21,946 nucleotides of DNA. Origin: a virus. The position numbers were made by a program, and so were the translations under genes. Of the stretch, positions 13,625 through 20,824 are shown piece by piece (position 1 is the stretch's first letter; every line of letters begins with the position of its first letter). The stretch spans positions 1 through 21,946 of the IMG/VR virus record IMGVR_UViG_3300032224_001389; one strand, 5' to 3'. The notes beneath the pieces were generated by a model. That model worked only from the letters and a program-made list of their open reading frames with translations, was not told where the DNA came from and made no database searches.

Positions 13625-14289
13625 TATTTATGTAGTTTTATTTTCCAGTAGGAAGACAATCCATATTGAATCTGACCATTCATGTCTATTCCTGCTGATA
13701 TACCAAATATTTTATCACTCTTAGTTTTTAATAATAATCCTAGATTTAATTGGTCAAAGGGAGTAATCTGACTACCCTCCACTGACCCCCCAATATAAAG
13801 CTGGTTTCTTTTTTTTTCCGGTACTATGATAGTGTTAGTTATAATAGGATAGTGTAAGTTGTAGTGTGTGGATCTACCTACTATTAAGTTCTTACTTACA
13901 GTGTCTGTTACATAAACATGACCTATAGAGTCTATCTTTATACTATCAGATTGTATGTTCTTAGCTAGTAATTCTCTAACTATACTTTCATACTGCTTTA
14001 GAAGCTTATCATAATTAGTATCTGGTAGATACTCGGTATTCCATCTATCTATAGGAACAGCATAAGGCTCAGTTTTAACAAGCTGAGGCTTAGTTATTAC
14101 AGTGCCTGAGTGTTCTACATATACAGTGTCTCTTTTAATAACTATATCAGAAATACTATGTCCACCTCCACATCTCTGTAGAAGAAGAATTATTATCAAA
14201 ACAATAATGATAATATTCAATAAGTTTTTTCCTATGTTTTCTAGTTTAAACACTGGTATATTATTTAAGCTATTTATATTATTAAACAC
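13624..14289 (-). CDS. Membrane-anchored periplasmic protein, possible spanin
   Basis: This 221-residue protein has a short N-terminal cytoplasmic part, one very hydrophobic helix (about 22-38, rich in Ile/Leu), then a long extracytoplasmic region with RDTVYVEHSG, a helical stretch (93-112), a second YVTDTVSK strand and a C-terminal beta-rich domain (about 163-219, YIGGSVEGS...GLSSYWKI). The topology fits an inner-membrane anchor reaching across the periplasm towards the outer membrane, like a spanin; the beta C terminus could contact the outer membrane. Cys40 follows LLQR, a poor lipobox. It resembles Bacteroidota phage proteins that I recall under DUF6808, but this is uncertain. It lies upstream of the DUF1003, endolysin and holin genes. 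Confidence 0.6.
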   Translation of the reverse strand: MFNNINSLNNIPVFKLENIGKNLLNIIIIVLIIILLLQRCGGGHSISDIVIKRDTVYVEHSGTVITKPQLVKTEPYAVPIDRWNTEYLPDTNYDKLLKQYESIVRELLAKNIQSDSIKIDSIGHVYVTDTVSKNLIVGRSTHYNLHYPIITNTIIVPEKKRNQLYIGGSVEGSQITPFDQLNLGLLLKTKSDKIFGISAGIDMNGQIQYGLSSYWKIKLHK

Positions 14290-14500
14290 TTTCTTCTGAA
14301 AAGAAATTACTAATCACCTTACCAACTACACCTATAATTAAAGATGTAATAGCTAAAGATTTATTATCTCCCACTATAGAAGCAGTAGATAGAATAGAAA
14401 AGGCTCCTAATAGAGCATCTCCTATTTTTCTCATTTTTAAAGGAGTGGGTTTCCAGTATCCTTTAAGAGTGAGCTTAGTTACTTTTTTCTTCTTTACCAT
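14282..14500 (-). CDS. Small two-TM membrane protein, possible holin
   Basis: This 72-residue protein has a basic start (MVKKKKVTKLTLKGYWKPTP) and a KMRKIGDALL segment leading into two hydrophobic helices (about 28-43 and 46-66), with a short acidic end (SEESV). Basic-head, two-TM proteins of this size in lysis clusters are often class II holins. The KPTPxKMRKIGDALLG motif looks familiar from Bacteroidota phages. It is coupled to the preceding gene by TAATG and overlaps the next gene by 8 bases. With the three-TM protein at 11492-11800 it gives two holin candidates. Confidence 0.55.
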   Translation of the reverse strand: MVKKKKVTKLTLKGYWKPTPLKMRKIGDALLGAFSILSTASIVGDNKSLAITSLIIGVVGKVISNFFSEESV

Positions 14501-14769
14501 TATTTATAAATTTCTTTAATTCTATTAGCTACATCAGCATCTGTCCATTGTCCAATAGCATCATAAGCTGCTCCTTCCCAAAGAACTATTTTACCAGGGT
14601 ATCCTTCAACATTAGCTACCACTTTCTTAGCTTTAGCATTGTCAAGAATAGAACTAATCTTTATAGAACTAAGCTTTAATTGATTAGCTGGAGTGGAATG
14701 AATCACTTTAAGACCTCCAAGATCAATAACAACAGATGTATCTGGTGCTGTTTGTTTTAAATTAGGCAT
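14500..14769 (-). CDS. Conserved-looking 89-residue protein, unknown
   Basis: A small soluble protein with TSVVIDLGGLKVIHSTP near the start, a lysine-rich middle (LDNAKAKKVVANVEGYPGK) and WEGAAYDAIGQWTDADVANR near the end. The VVANVEG...IVLWEG...YDAIGQWTD arrangement suggests one compact alpha/beta domain. There is no membrane, signal or catalytic motif. It sits between the large beta-helix adhesin and the small membrane protein and is coupled to the latter by TAATG. Its position suggests a virion or lysis accessory. I do not recognise a named family. Confidence 0.6.
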   Translation of the reverse strand: MPNLKQTAPDTSVVIDLGGLKVIHSTPANQLKLSSIKISSILDNAKAKKVVANVEGYPGKIVLWEGAAYDAIGQWTDADVANRIKEIYK

Positions 14770-14789
14770 ATTATTATTTTTATAAATTA

Positions 14790-16829
14790 TTAATTGTCAA
14801 TTTCAGTTCCTAAATAAGCTCCAGAACCACTATCCCAATAAATTAATTTTAAACTATTAAAATTATCAACTATTTTAATATCTTTAGAAAATGATTGATA
14901 TATTATACTAGCAGCACTAATATCAGTGGTAACATATCCTTGAGATGTTGTATTAAATATTTGATTACCTGATAGAACTCCACTATTAGTAAAATCCCAT
15001 ATAGAATTATTTAGAACAACTGCAGGTCCTACACTAAATCCACTAAAAGTAGTATTAATTATTTGACTATAGCTTAAATCAGCATTAAAAATAGAGGAAT
15101 TATCAAAACCATTACGTGTTATTAAACTAAATTCTTTCACTGTACAAAAACTTATAGAACTTTGAATACCATCTCCAATAGTTCCTAAATCATTATCATT
15201 AATTCCTGAATAATTACTTATTTCATTATTCATTATATTACTATTATTATCTAAATCATTACTATAAATTCCTAAAACATCATCATCATATTGATCACCA
15301 ATACTATTAGTAATATTGTTATATTGAATTTTAGAAGAATTGTTAAGTAGATTACTATTAATTTGACTAGATTTTAAAACATTATACTGTATAAGAGCAC
15401 TGTTTTGCAAATTATTATTACTAATATTTGCATAATAAGTTCCTCCTCCATATATAGAAGTATCAACAGCTCCTCCATACACTTGGTTATATTGTATAGT
15501 GCTATCTATACTATAATTATTATTCATATAAGAACTATCACTAAATGTATTATGTCCAATATATGAAGTTCTAAAGTAGTTATTATATACAGCACAAACA
15601 GAGAAAGAGTTTACATTAAAAGTTGTATTATAATAAAAGATATTTTCTGATACCTCAGTTTCAAAAAATTTACTTTCTAAAAAATATGCATTATTAGTAA
15701 TTATGTTATTGTGAATATTACTATAATCAAAGTTATTATCACTTATATACCCATAATAAGATATATCATTATTTTCTATAGAAGTAGTACGTGTAAAAAT
15801 GTTTCTTTCAATTCCAGCACTTTGTGATGAAAGTTTACAAGAATATAAATGACTTCCTTGATTTAATATATTTTGTGAAAAAACAGATCCTGTTTCAAAT
15901 ATACAAGATTGTACATAAGAAATTTGTGTTAATGTATTATTTGCTAATTCATTTCCTCTAAAGTTTACACATTCTAAGTATGAATCTATCATTTTATTAT
16001 TAAACACATTTCCATTACCCCATTGAAATAACTTAATTGGATTATCAACAAAGTAATTATTGTAATCAAGATTTGTAGCATCTACTTCATTTCCATTAAT
16101 ATCTTTACGTGAAGATATATAGTCATTATTAATATCATATGTAATAGCATCTAAAACAACATTATAGTCTGTATCATTATATGGTACTAAATCCCAATCA
16201 CCACTATTAAGTGTATATCTATCTTGACTATATCCTAAATTACCACTAGTATTTTCCCAAACTCTTCCTCCCCAATTTACTTTATCTCCTACATTATATG
16301 ATGTAGGTTGAGAAATTATAGAAACAGTATAGTCACTTGATGTTCTATCACAAGTGATGTATTCTATTCCTGAAGACCAAACTATACCATCTGTAGGAAT
16401 TATAAGACCTGCAGATATGTATGTTCCTGTATCACCTAGATTAGAGGTTACAGTGTCACCATTAGAAATATTATAATCTAAGTCAAATATTCCAAACTGA
16501 ATGTATTCAGAGTATACACCATAAGGATCAACAGTACTAACATATTTGGGATTATAAAATAACCCCCAACCATCAGAAGATATTTTATTAGTAGCTACAG
16601 CATGTAACATTATAGTTGTTCCACCATATAAGTTAGTATTTACACCATGAATAATGTAATGTTGACCAGGAACAAGAGTATTATTATCTATAGCTAATTG
16701 TAAATCTTCTGGATTATTAACTACAACAGGTTCTCCTCCACCACCATTACAGCATGAATCTATTTTACAGCATAATTGCTTATACTTATTAGTTAACCAG
16801 TCTAGTTGTTCAAATATTCCTCTTGCCAT
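14790..16829 (-). CDS. Large Asn-rich beta-helix adhesin/tail fibre (679 aa)
   Basis: The largest protein in the window. Residues 1-28 form a helix ending in Cys pairs (QLCCKIDSCCNGGGG), probably a third type of attachment tag. An entry domain follows (VNNPEDLQLAIDNNTLVPGQ, then YIIHGVNTNLYGGTTIMLHA). From about residue 260 to 620 there is a long run of short Asn/Ser/Ile-rich turns (NNNLQNSALIQYN, NNSSKIQYNNITNS, NIMNNEISNYSGINDNDL), the signature of a right-handed parallel beta-helix with Asn ladders. Such helices in phages bind or cut surface polysaccharide; no catalytic residues can be named here. It is second in the late transcript, four bases after the previous gene. Confidence 0.75.
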   Translation of the reverse strand: MARGIFEQLDWLTNKYKQLCCKIDSCCNGGGGEPVVVNNPEDLQLAIDNNTLVPGQHYIIHGVNTNLYGGTTIMLHAVATNKISSDGWGLFYNPKYVSTVDPYGVYSEYIQFGIFDLDYNISNGDTVTSNLGDTGTYISAGLIIPTDGIVWSSGIEYITCDRTSSDYTVSIISQPTSYNVGDKVNWGGRVWENTSGNLGYSQDRYTLNSGDWDLVPYNDTDYNVVLDAITYDINNDYISSRKDINGNEVDATNLDYNNYFVDNPIKLFQWGNGNVFNNKMIDSYLECVNFRGNELANNTLTQISYVQSCIFETGSVFSQNILNQGSHLYSCKLSSQSAGIERNIFTRTTSIENNDISYYGYISDNNFDYSNIHNNIITNNAYFLESKFFETEVSENIFYYNTTFNVNSFSVCAVYNNYFRTSYIGHNTFSDSSYMNNNYSIDSTIQYNQVYGGAVDTSIYGGGTYYANISNNNLQNSALIQYNVLKSSQINSNLLNNSSKIQYNNITNSIGDQYDDDVLGIYSNDLDNNSNIMNNEISNYSGINDNDLGTIGDGIQSSISFCTVKEFSLITRNGFDNSSIFNADLSYSQIINTTFSGFSVGPAVVLNNSIWDFTNSGVLSGNQIFNTTSQGYVTTDISAASIIYQSFSKDIKIVDNFNSLKLIYWDSGSGAYLGTEIDN

Positions 16830-16832
16830 GGA

Positions 16833-17168
16833 TTATGATTTAGGTATGTATTTAGTAATATCGTAGAATTCCTCAGGTTTAAAATACTTATCTCTGTAAG
16901 CTGTAAAATCATACTTTTCAGTTTCATCAGCTGATGCTGTTACCATTGGTGTTTTAAACACTTCATGATCAAGCATTTGTATGTCTTTTTTAAGATTTTG
17001 TATTTCAGTTTTATCTATATTAGACTGAGCTAATAGAGCTTTAATATCTGATCTCATTTCCGTGACATCTCTCCATATAAGAGAGGCTAAAATGGTTACT
17101 AGAGCTGGGAAAAGATACAATTTGATTGTATTTCCCACTGTACTTTTTGGGGTAGGATTTCCACTCAT
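16833..17168 (-). CDS. Single-TM protein with coiled coil, first gene of the late block
   Basis: This 111-residue protein has a polar start, one membrane helix (about 16-33, IKLYLFPALVTILASLIW), a coiled-coil stretch (34-70, with MRSDIKALLAQ and IQNLKKDIQMLDHEV) and a C-terminal FKPEEFYDITKYIP tail. The architecture resembles inner-membrane accessory proteins of phage lysis cassettes (i-spanin or Rz-like, or antiholin), but no family is recognised. It begins the minus-strand transcript next to the divergent regulatory gap, so it should be the most promoter-proximal late product. Confidence 0.6.
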   Translation of the reverse strand: MSGNPTPKSTVGNTIKLYLFPALVTILASLIWRDVTEMRSDIKALLAQSNIDKTEIQNLKKDIQMLDHEVFKTPMVTASADETEKYDFTAYRDKYFKPEEFYDITKYIPKS

Positions 17169-17288
17169 TCCAAAAAAAGTTAAAAAAGTTTACATAAAAT
17201 ATAAAGATTTGGAGAAAAAGACATAACTTTGAAACCCTTTTCTCTACAATATAATATACGTGTTTTTAAAGAATCAACCTAAAAATTT
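17169..17288. promoter_or_regulatory. Divergent regulatory gap between late and replication blocks
   Basis: This 120-bp AT-rich gap separates the two outward-facing blocks and must hold a promoter for each. On the + strand, TTGAAA (17229-17234) and TATAAT (17250-17255) are 15 bases apart, short for a sigma-70 type promoter. A TTTG at 17228-17231 followed by TATACGTG at 17255-17262 is a poor match to the Bacteroidota form. On the minus strand TATATTTT, near 17195-17202, is one base from TAnnTTTG but lacks a clear upstream TTTG. No clear DnaA box (TTATCCACA type) was found. The direction of use is certain from the genes; the exact elements are not. Confidence 0.4.
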
Positions 17289-17756
17289 ATGACAAAACAG
17301 GAAATTGAAAGAAATTTAATTAAAGATTTCATGGATGATTTCTATGAAAAAATTGGATACTATCCAACAGTGGCTACAAGAAATAATATACAGACAAAAG
17401 AGGGACTAAATATCATTCCTTTAGACCAACTAAAAGCATACTTTGACCCATTTCTACCTAGTAGGCATGGTGGAACATTAAAATTAGACTCTAGACACAG
17501 AGCTAGACCCTTGGTAGAACTAAGGTTCATCTTCTTTTACATAGCTAGAACTATGAGATATGATCTTACCACTATAGGTAAATACCTAAAGAAAAGGGAT
17601 CATAGTACAGTGATTCATGGTCTCACTACATTTGGTAATCTTTACCAGACCAATGAGCAGTTTAGACAAAAATACCATACCATCATCAATAAAATAAAAC
17701 AAGATCATGAGTCATCAGCTATGGAATACATTGATCAAACACTCTGTGAGTCCTAA
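17289..17756 (+). CDS. DnaA domain-IV-like DNA-binding protein
   Basis: This 155-residue protein contains the DNA-binding signature of the bacterial initiator DnaA: RHRARPLVELRFIFFYIAR (69-87) followed by LTTIGKYLKKRDHSTVIHG (93-111). RDHSTVxHG is the DnaA-box recognition motif. The AAA+ domain is absent; the first 65 residues have a helical QEIERNLIKDFMDDFYEK segment and do not resemble DnaA. It could bind origin or promoter DNA as a phage initiator, as a host-origin competitor or as a repressor. It is the first gene of the rightward replication block. Its end overlaps the next gene by 50 bases in another frame. Confidence 0.85.
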   Translation: MTKQEIERNLIKDFMDDFYEKIGYYPTVATRNNIQTKEGLNIIPLDQLKAYFDPFLPSRHGGTLKLDSRHRARPLVELRFIFFYIARTMRYDLTTIGKYLKKRDHSTVIHGLTTFGNLYQTNEQFRQKYHTIINKIKQDHESSAMEYIDQTLCES

Positions 17757-18282
17757 TCAAGTGTATTTCTTACATTGTTGTAAGAATAAGATTATTCCAA
17801 CAAAAATTATAAATATAGAAGGAGAGTCTTTAGTTTGCCAACAGAAAGGTTTAATTACTAAAGATGGTCTTATTCTACCTAAAGGAGTGGAGATTTTAAA
17901 TGACTTTGAGGCTTATATAATAAAAAGCAAAAAGAAGTTAGATTCTGAGGTTTTAGGACCTAATGGAGCAGAAAAAGTGAAAAAGTATAGAGAAATGTTT
18001 CCAGAAGGTAGATTTCCTTCTAAAGAACTAGCTAGACAGAATGTAGAAGAACTTAAGACAAAGTTTGTTTGGTTCTTTCAGACATTCCCAGAGTATACAT
18101 GGGATTTGGTATTTGATGCCACAGACTACTATCTATATGTAAAAGGATTAGTGGATTACCAATATGCTGTAACCAGTAGTTATTTTATAAAGAAAACAGA
18201 TAAGTATTCTAAGGAGATAAAGTCAGTGCTGGCTGATTATTGTCAAGAATTATTAGATAATCCAGATTTAAAAAATCACTAA
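17707..18282 (+). CDS. Winged-helix phage replication protein, possible helicase loader
   Basis: This 191-residue protein has a winged-helix-like first half: SPNQVYFLHCCKNKI, then a turn and LVCQQKGLITKDGLILPKGV. The helical second half contains KVKKYREMFPEGRFPSKELA, WFFQTFPEYTWDLVFDATDYY, YFIKKTD and LADYCQELL. This arrangement resembles a conserved phage protein that I recall next to helicase genes in Bacteroidota phages; it has no motif for catalysis. Its place just upstream of the DnaB-type helicase suggests a loader or origin-binding role, which is inference. The ATG at 17707 overlaps the previous gene by 50 bases; the next in-frame ATG lies too far inside to replace it. Confidence 0.7.
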   Translation: MSHQLWNTLIKHSVSPNQVYFLHCCKNKIIPTKIINIEGESLVCQQKGLITKDGLILPKGVEILNDFEAYIIKSKKKLDSEVLGPNGAEKVKKYREMFPEGRFPSKELARQNVEELKTKFVWFFQTFPEYTWDLVFDATDYYLYVKGLVDYQYAVTSSYFIKKTDKYSKEIKSVLADYCQELLDNPDLKNH

Positions 18283-18283
18283 C

Positions 18284-18466
18284 ATGAACAACGTAGACAG
18301 AATATTATACAGATTATTATTAGGGCTTACATTTTCTTTTATTAACTGGTTGATTATCAAAGAGTTAATAGTAGATCTTAGCTTTGTAAAGTCCTTATGT
18401 ATAGAGCTACTCTTAGTAGTTAGCTTTAAATTCTTTATATACACCAAGAAAAAACTTGAACTATGA
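18284..18466 (+). CDS. Small membrane protein (60 aa)
   Basis: A 60-residue protein with two hydrophobic segments (about 8-27 and 33-52) and a basic C-terminal tail (YTKKKLEL). It starts one base after the preceding stop and overlaps the helicase start by four bases (ATGA), so tight spacing supports a real gene. Its function is unknown. A small membrane protein within a replication operon could tether the replisome to the membrane or act on the host; neither is shown by the sequence. Confidence 0.55.
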   Translation: MNNVDRILYRLLLGLTFSFINWLIIKELIVDLSFVKSLCIELLLVVSFKFFIYTKKKLEL

Positions 18467-19527
18467 CTAAACCTTTTGGAGCCAGAAAGTATTCAGAAAT
18501 ACTGAGAGAGGGCTTAAAGTATATTGATGATAGGAGAAAAGGAAGAATTAAGTCTTTCAAAACTCCCTGGATGGGTATTAATCAAGCCGGTGTAGGAGGA
18601 CTAGAATGGGGATCTATGATCACTATAGGTGCAAGACCTGGTTCAGGTAAAACGCTAATAGTTAATCAGATACTTAGAGAGGCCAAACAAAACAATCCTA
18701 CACAGGATTTTAATATTCTGGACTTCCAATTTGAGATGGGAGGAAAACAATCTGCAGCTAGAGCTTTTGCAGCTGAAACAGCATTAGACTATAATGTGGT
18801 ATTAAGTACTAATAAAGACCTAGATGACTTTTCTTTTAAGATGATGGAACAGTATGTATCTGATACAGAAGCTATGGAAAAGATAGGAATTGTTAGACAG
18901 GTTATATCTGAGCCTCTTACACATGAAGGAATCAGAAAAGCTGTAGAGTTTTACTACCATGATCTAGGGGGCAAGCCTATGATTATCACTATAGATCATA
19001 GTTGGTTAATTAGAAAGATGCCTGATGAGAAAGAAAAGATATCCACTCTATATAACACTGTAGAGATGTTAATGCAACTTAAGAATAAATTTCCTATTAT
19101 TGTAGTAATGATCACTCAGCTTAACAGAGGTATGGAAGACTATACTAGGAAGACACCAGGGATTATAGCAAACTATCCTACTAGTACAGATATATTTGGT
19201 GGTGATGCTCTTATGCAGGGATCTGATTTAGTATTAGCCCTAAGTAGACCATTCACTCTAAATATTCCTTTGTATGGAGATAAAGGATATATTGTGAAAC
19301 CTGATGATATTTTTGTACATTTGCTAAAAGTTAGAAATGGTTCAGATAATAACACTATGTTATTTATGAAAGCTGAATTCAATAGACAGAGAATGATAGA
19401 AGTTAGTGAACCCACACCTAGTAATCCTACAGGAGCTAGAGGTAATGGATACACTAGACTTTCTCAAAGACAAACAGGAAGTAATCAACCGTCACCTGCA
19501 GCTGATATAGATGTAGATGATATTTAA
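18463..19527 (+). CDS. DnaB-type replicative helicase, ATPase domain only
   Basis: A RecA-fold hexameric helicase that would unwind DNA at the phage fork. Motifs: GARPGSGKT (Walker A, 56-64), LDFQFEMGG (86-94, matching FSLEM of DnaB), MIITIDHSWL (Walker B, 173-182), VVMITQLNRG (214-223) and KVRNGSDNNT with FMKAEFNRQR (289-310), the region of the DNA-binding and arginine-finger segments. The DnaB N-terminal helical domain is missing: only about 45 residues precede the P-loop domain. The C-terminal 40 residues are polar and end in an acidic DIDVDDI tail that could bind a partner. The start overlaps the preceding gene (ATGA). Confidence 0.9.
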   Translation: MTKPFGARKYSEILREGLKYIDDRRKGRIKSFKTPWMGINQAGVGGLEWGSMITIGARPGSGKTLIVNQILREAKQNNPTQDFNILDFQFEMGGKQSAARAFAAETALDYNVVLSTNKDLDDFSFKMMEQYVSDTEAMEKIGIVRQVISEPLTHEGIRKAVEFYYHDLGGKPMIITIDHSWLIRKMPDEKEKISTLYNTVEMLMQLKNKFPIIVVMITQLNRGMEDYTRKTPGIIANYPTSTDIFGGDALMQGSDLVLALSRPFTLNIPLYGDKGYIVKPDDIFVHLLKVRNGSDNNTMLFMKAEFNRQRMIEVSEPTPSNPTGARGNGYTRLSQRQTGSNQPSPAADIDVDDI

Positions 19528-19535
19528 TAACAATT

Positions 19536-19549
19536 AAAAACAAACAAAC
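19536..19549 (+). promoter_or_regulatory. A/C-rich leader replacing a ribosome binding site
   Basis: AAAAACAAACAAAC lies directly before the ATG at 19550; no purine-rich Shine-Dalgarno motif is present. A similar TTAAAACAAACAAGT precedes the ATG at 20825. Such A-rich leaders are typical of translation initiation in Bacteroidota, and they help choose starts in this window. Confidence 0.5.
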
Positions 19550-20113
19550 ATGGCAGAATTACAAAATCCGTCAGTTGATTTGAAAGAATGGAAGAAAGCT
19601 AAGCTTGACTCTATCCGTTCTTTTCACTCAGATCTTATCAAAGATCTTGGAATTAGTCCTTTAGACTTCAACATGAAGAAAGCCTTCTATGACACTAGAG
19701 GGGTGGAAGTAGTTGGAATCTTTGGTTCTGAGTTCCGTAAAGAAAAAGGTTTTTTCTTTGAATTAATCAGTAGTGATTTGGATCCTATTGACCCTGAAAG
19801 AAAGGTCTATAGAGTACCACCAAACACTTGTTATGAAGAGGAGTATGAACTAAACCCTAAGAATTCTTACAATGTGCCGTTGGAAGAATTAAGAGTGGTA
19901 AACAGTTATGCTGCTGCTATTTCAAAGGAAAAAATAATTGAGACAATGGATGAAAATCCTAAGGAAAAAGTTTTGAAATCTACACAGAATTCAGTACCTT
20001 TACAAGACTCACCGTACAGTGAAATGACTATCAGAGATTACTATGCAATTCACACTGGTAAGCCTGTTAGTCTAAAGAGCTGGCTCAACGATTTAATCAA
20101 AACATCTAAATAA
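19550..20113 (+). CDS. Unknown 187-residue protein between helicase and Sak4-like ATPase
   Basis: A soluble, mostly polar protein: a helical start (KEWKKAKLDSIRSFHSDLIK), a beta-rich middle (EVVGIFGSEFRKEKGFFFEL, then RKVYRVPPNTCYEEEYELN), and a helical C-terminal part with MTIRDYYAIHTGKPVSLKSW. The ending IRDYYAIHTGKPVSxKxWLNxLI looks like a small conserved unit. No catalytic or zinc motif is seen and I do not recognise a family. It has an A-rich leader, lies two bases before the next gene, and by context belongs to replication or recombination. Confidence 0.65.
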   Translation: MAELQNPSVDLKEWKKAKLDSIRSFHSDLIKDLGISPLDFNMKKAFYDTRGVEVVGIFGSEFRKEKGFFFELISSDLDPIDPERKVYRVPPNTCYEEEYELNPKNSYNVPLEELRVVNSYAAAISKEKIIETMDENPKEKVLKSTQNSVPLQDSPYSEMTIRDYYAIHTGKPVSLKSWLNDLIKTSK

Positions 20114-20115
20114 AC

Positions 20116-20799
20116 ATGGCACAGAGTATTTTAGTAATTGCTGAATCCGGCAGTGGTAAGTCTACAAGTATAGAAAACTTGGACCCTAAAGAAACCTTTA
20201 TAATTAACGTAGCAAACAAGCCGTTACCATTTAAAGGGTGGAAGAAAAAGTATACCATTTGGAGTAAAGATAACCCCACTGGTAATATGTATGACAAAGC
20301 CACTGTTCCTAACATTGAAGCATGTATTAAGTATGTTAATGACAAAAGACCTGAAGTAAAGGTGTTAGTTATTGATGACTTTCAATACATGAGTTCATTT
20401 GAATTCTTTGAAAGAGTAGATGAGAAAGGTTATGATAAGTTCACTCAGATTGGTGCAGGTTTAGCTAGAATAGCTAGAATGCCTAAAGATTTAAGAGAAG
20501 ACTTACAGATCTATTTCCTCACTCATGCTGAAGAATCTACAGATCTTGAAGGAAAGAAAAGATACAAAGCTAAAACCATTGGTAGAATGGTAGATGAGAA
20601 GCTAACTTTAGAAGGCTTATTCTCTATTGTACTATTTGGTAAAGTGAAGAAGGACAAAGATGGTAACATCCGTCATGTGTTTGAAACACAGAATAACGGA
20701 GAAAACACCTGTAAAAGTCCTAAAGGCATGTTTCCTACTTTTGAGATAGTGAATGATCTAAACTATGTAAGACAGGCAATTATAGACTACGAAAACTAA
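20116..20799 (+). CDS. Sak4-like RecA-fold AAA ATPase (single-strand annealing/recombination)
   Basis: A P-loop ATPase of 227 residues with Walker A AESGSGKST (9-17), an early KPLPFKGWKKKY segment, Walker B VLVIDDFQYM (83-92) and LQIYFLTHAEES as the sensor strand. The order and the GSGKST...DDFQY pairing match the AAA_24/Sak4 type of phage ATPase that works with a phage SSB in recombination; an SSB-like gene follows directly. The C-terminal region (GRMVDEKLTLEGLFSIVLFG) suits the family. Sak4 versus another RecA-like ATPase cannot be settled by eye. Confidence 0.8.
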   Translation: MAQSILVIAESGSGKSTSIENLDPKETFIINVANKPLPFKGWKKKYTIWSKDNPTGNMYDKATVPNIEACIKYVNDKRPEVKVLVIDDFQYMSSFEFFERVDEKGYDKFTQIGAGLARIARMPKDLREDLQIYFLTHAEESTDLEGKKRYKAKTIGRMVDEKLTLEGLFSIVLFGKVKKDKDGNIRHVFETQNNGENTCKSPKGMFPTFEIVNDLNYVRQAIIDYEN

Positions 20800-20824
20800 A
20801 TCTTAATTATTAAAACAAACAAGT

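Noticed and set aside
13624-14289. Lipoprotein signal at Cys40 of the possible spanin
   Set aside because: The residues before Cys (LLQR) do not fit a lipobox, which needs small residues at -1 and -2; it is better read as a plain membrane anchor.
19173-19454. 93-codon minus-strand frame opposite the DnaB-type helicase
   Set aside because: Antisense to conserved helicase segments, no family features, and would stand alone against the operon direction.
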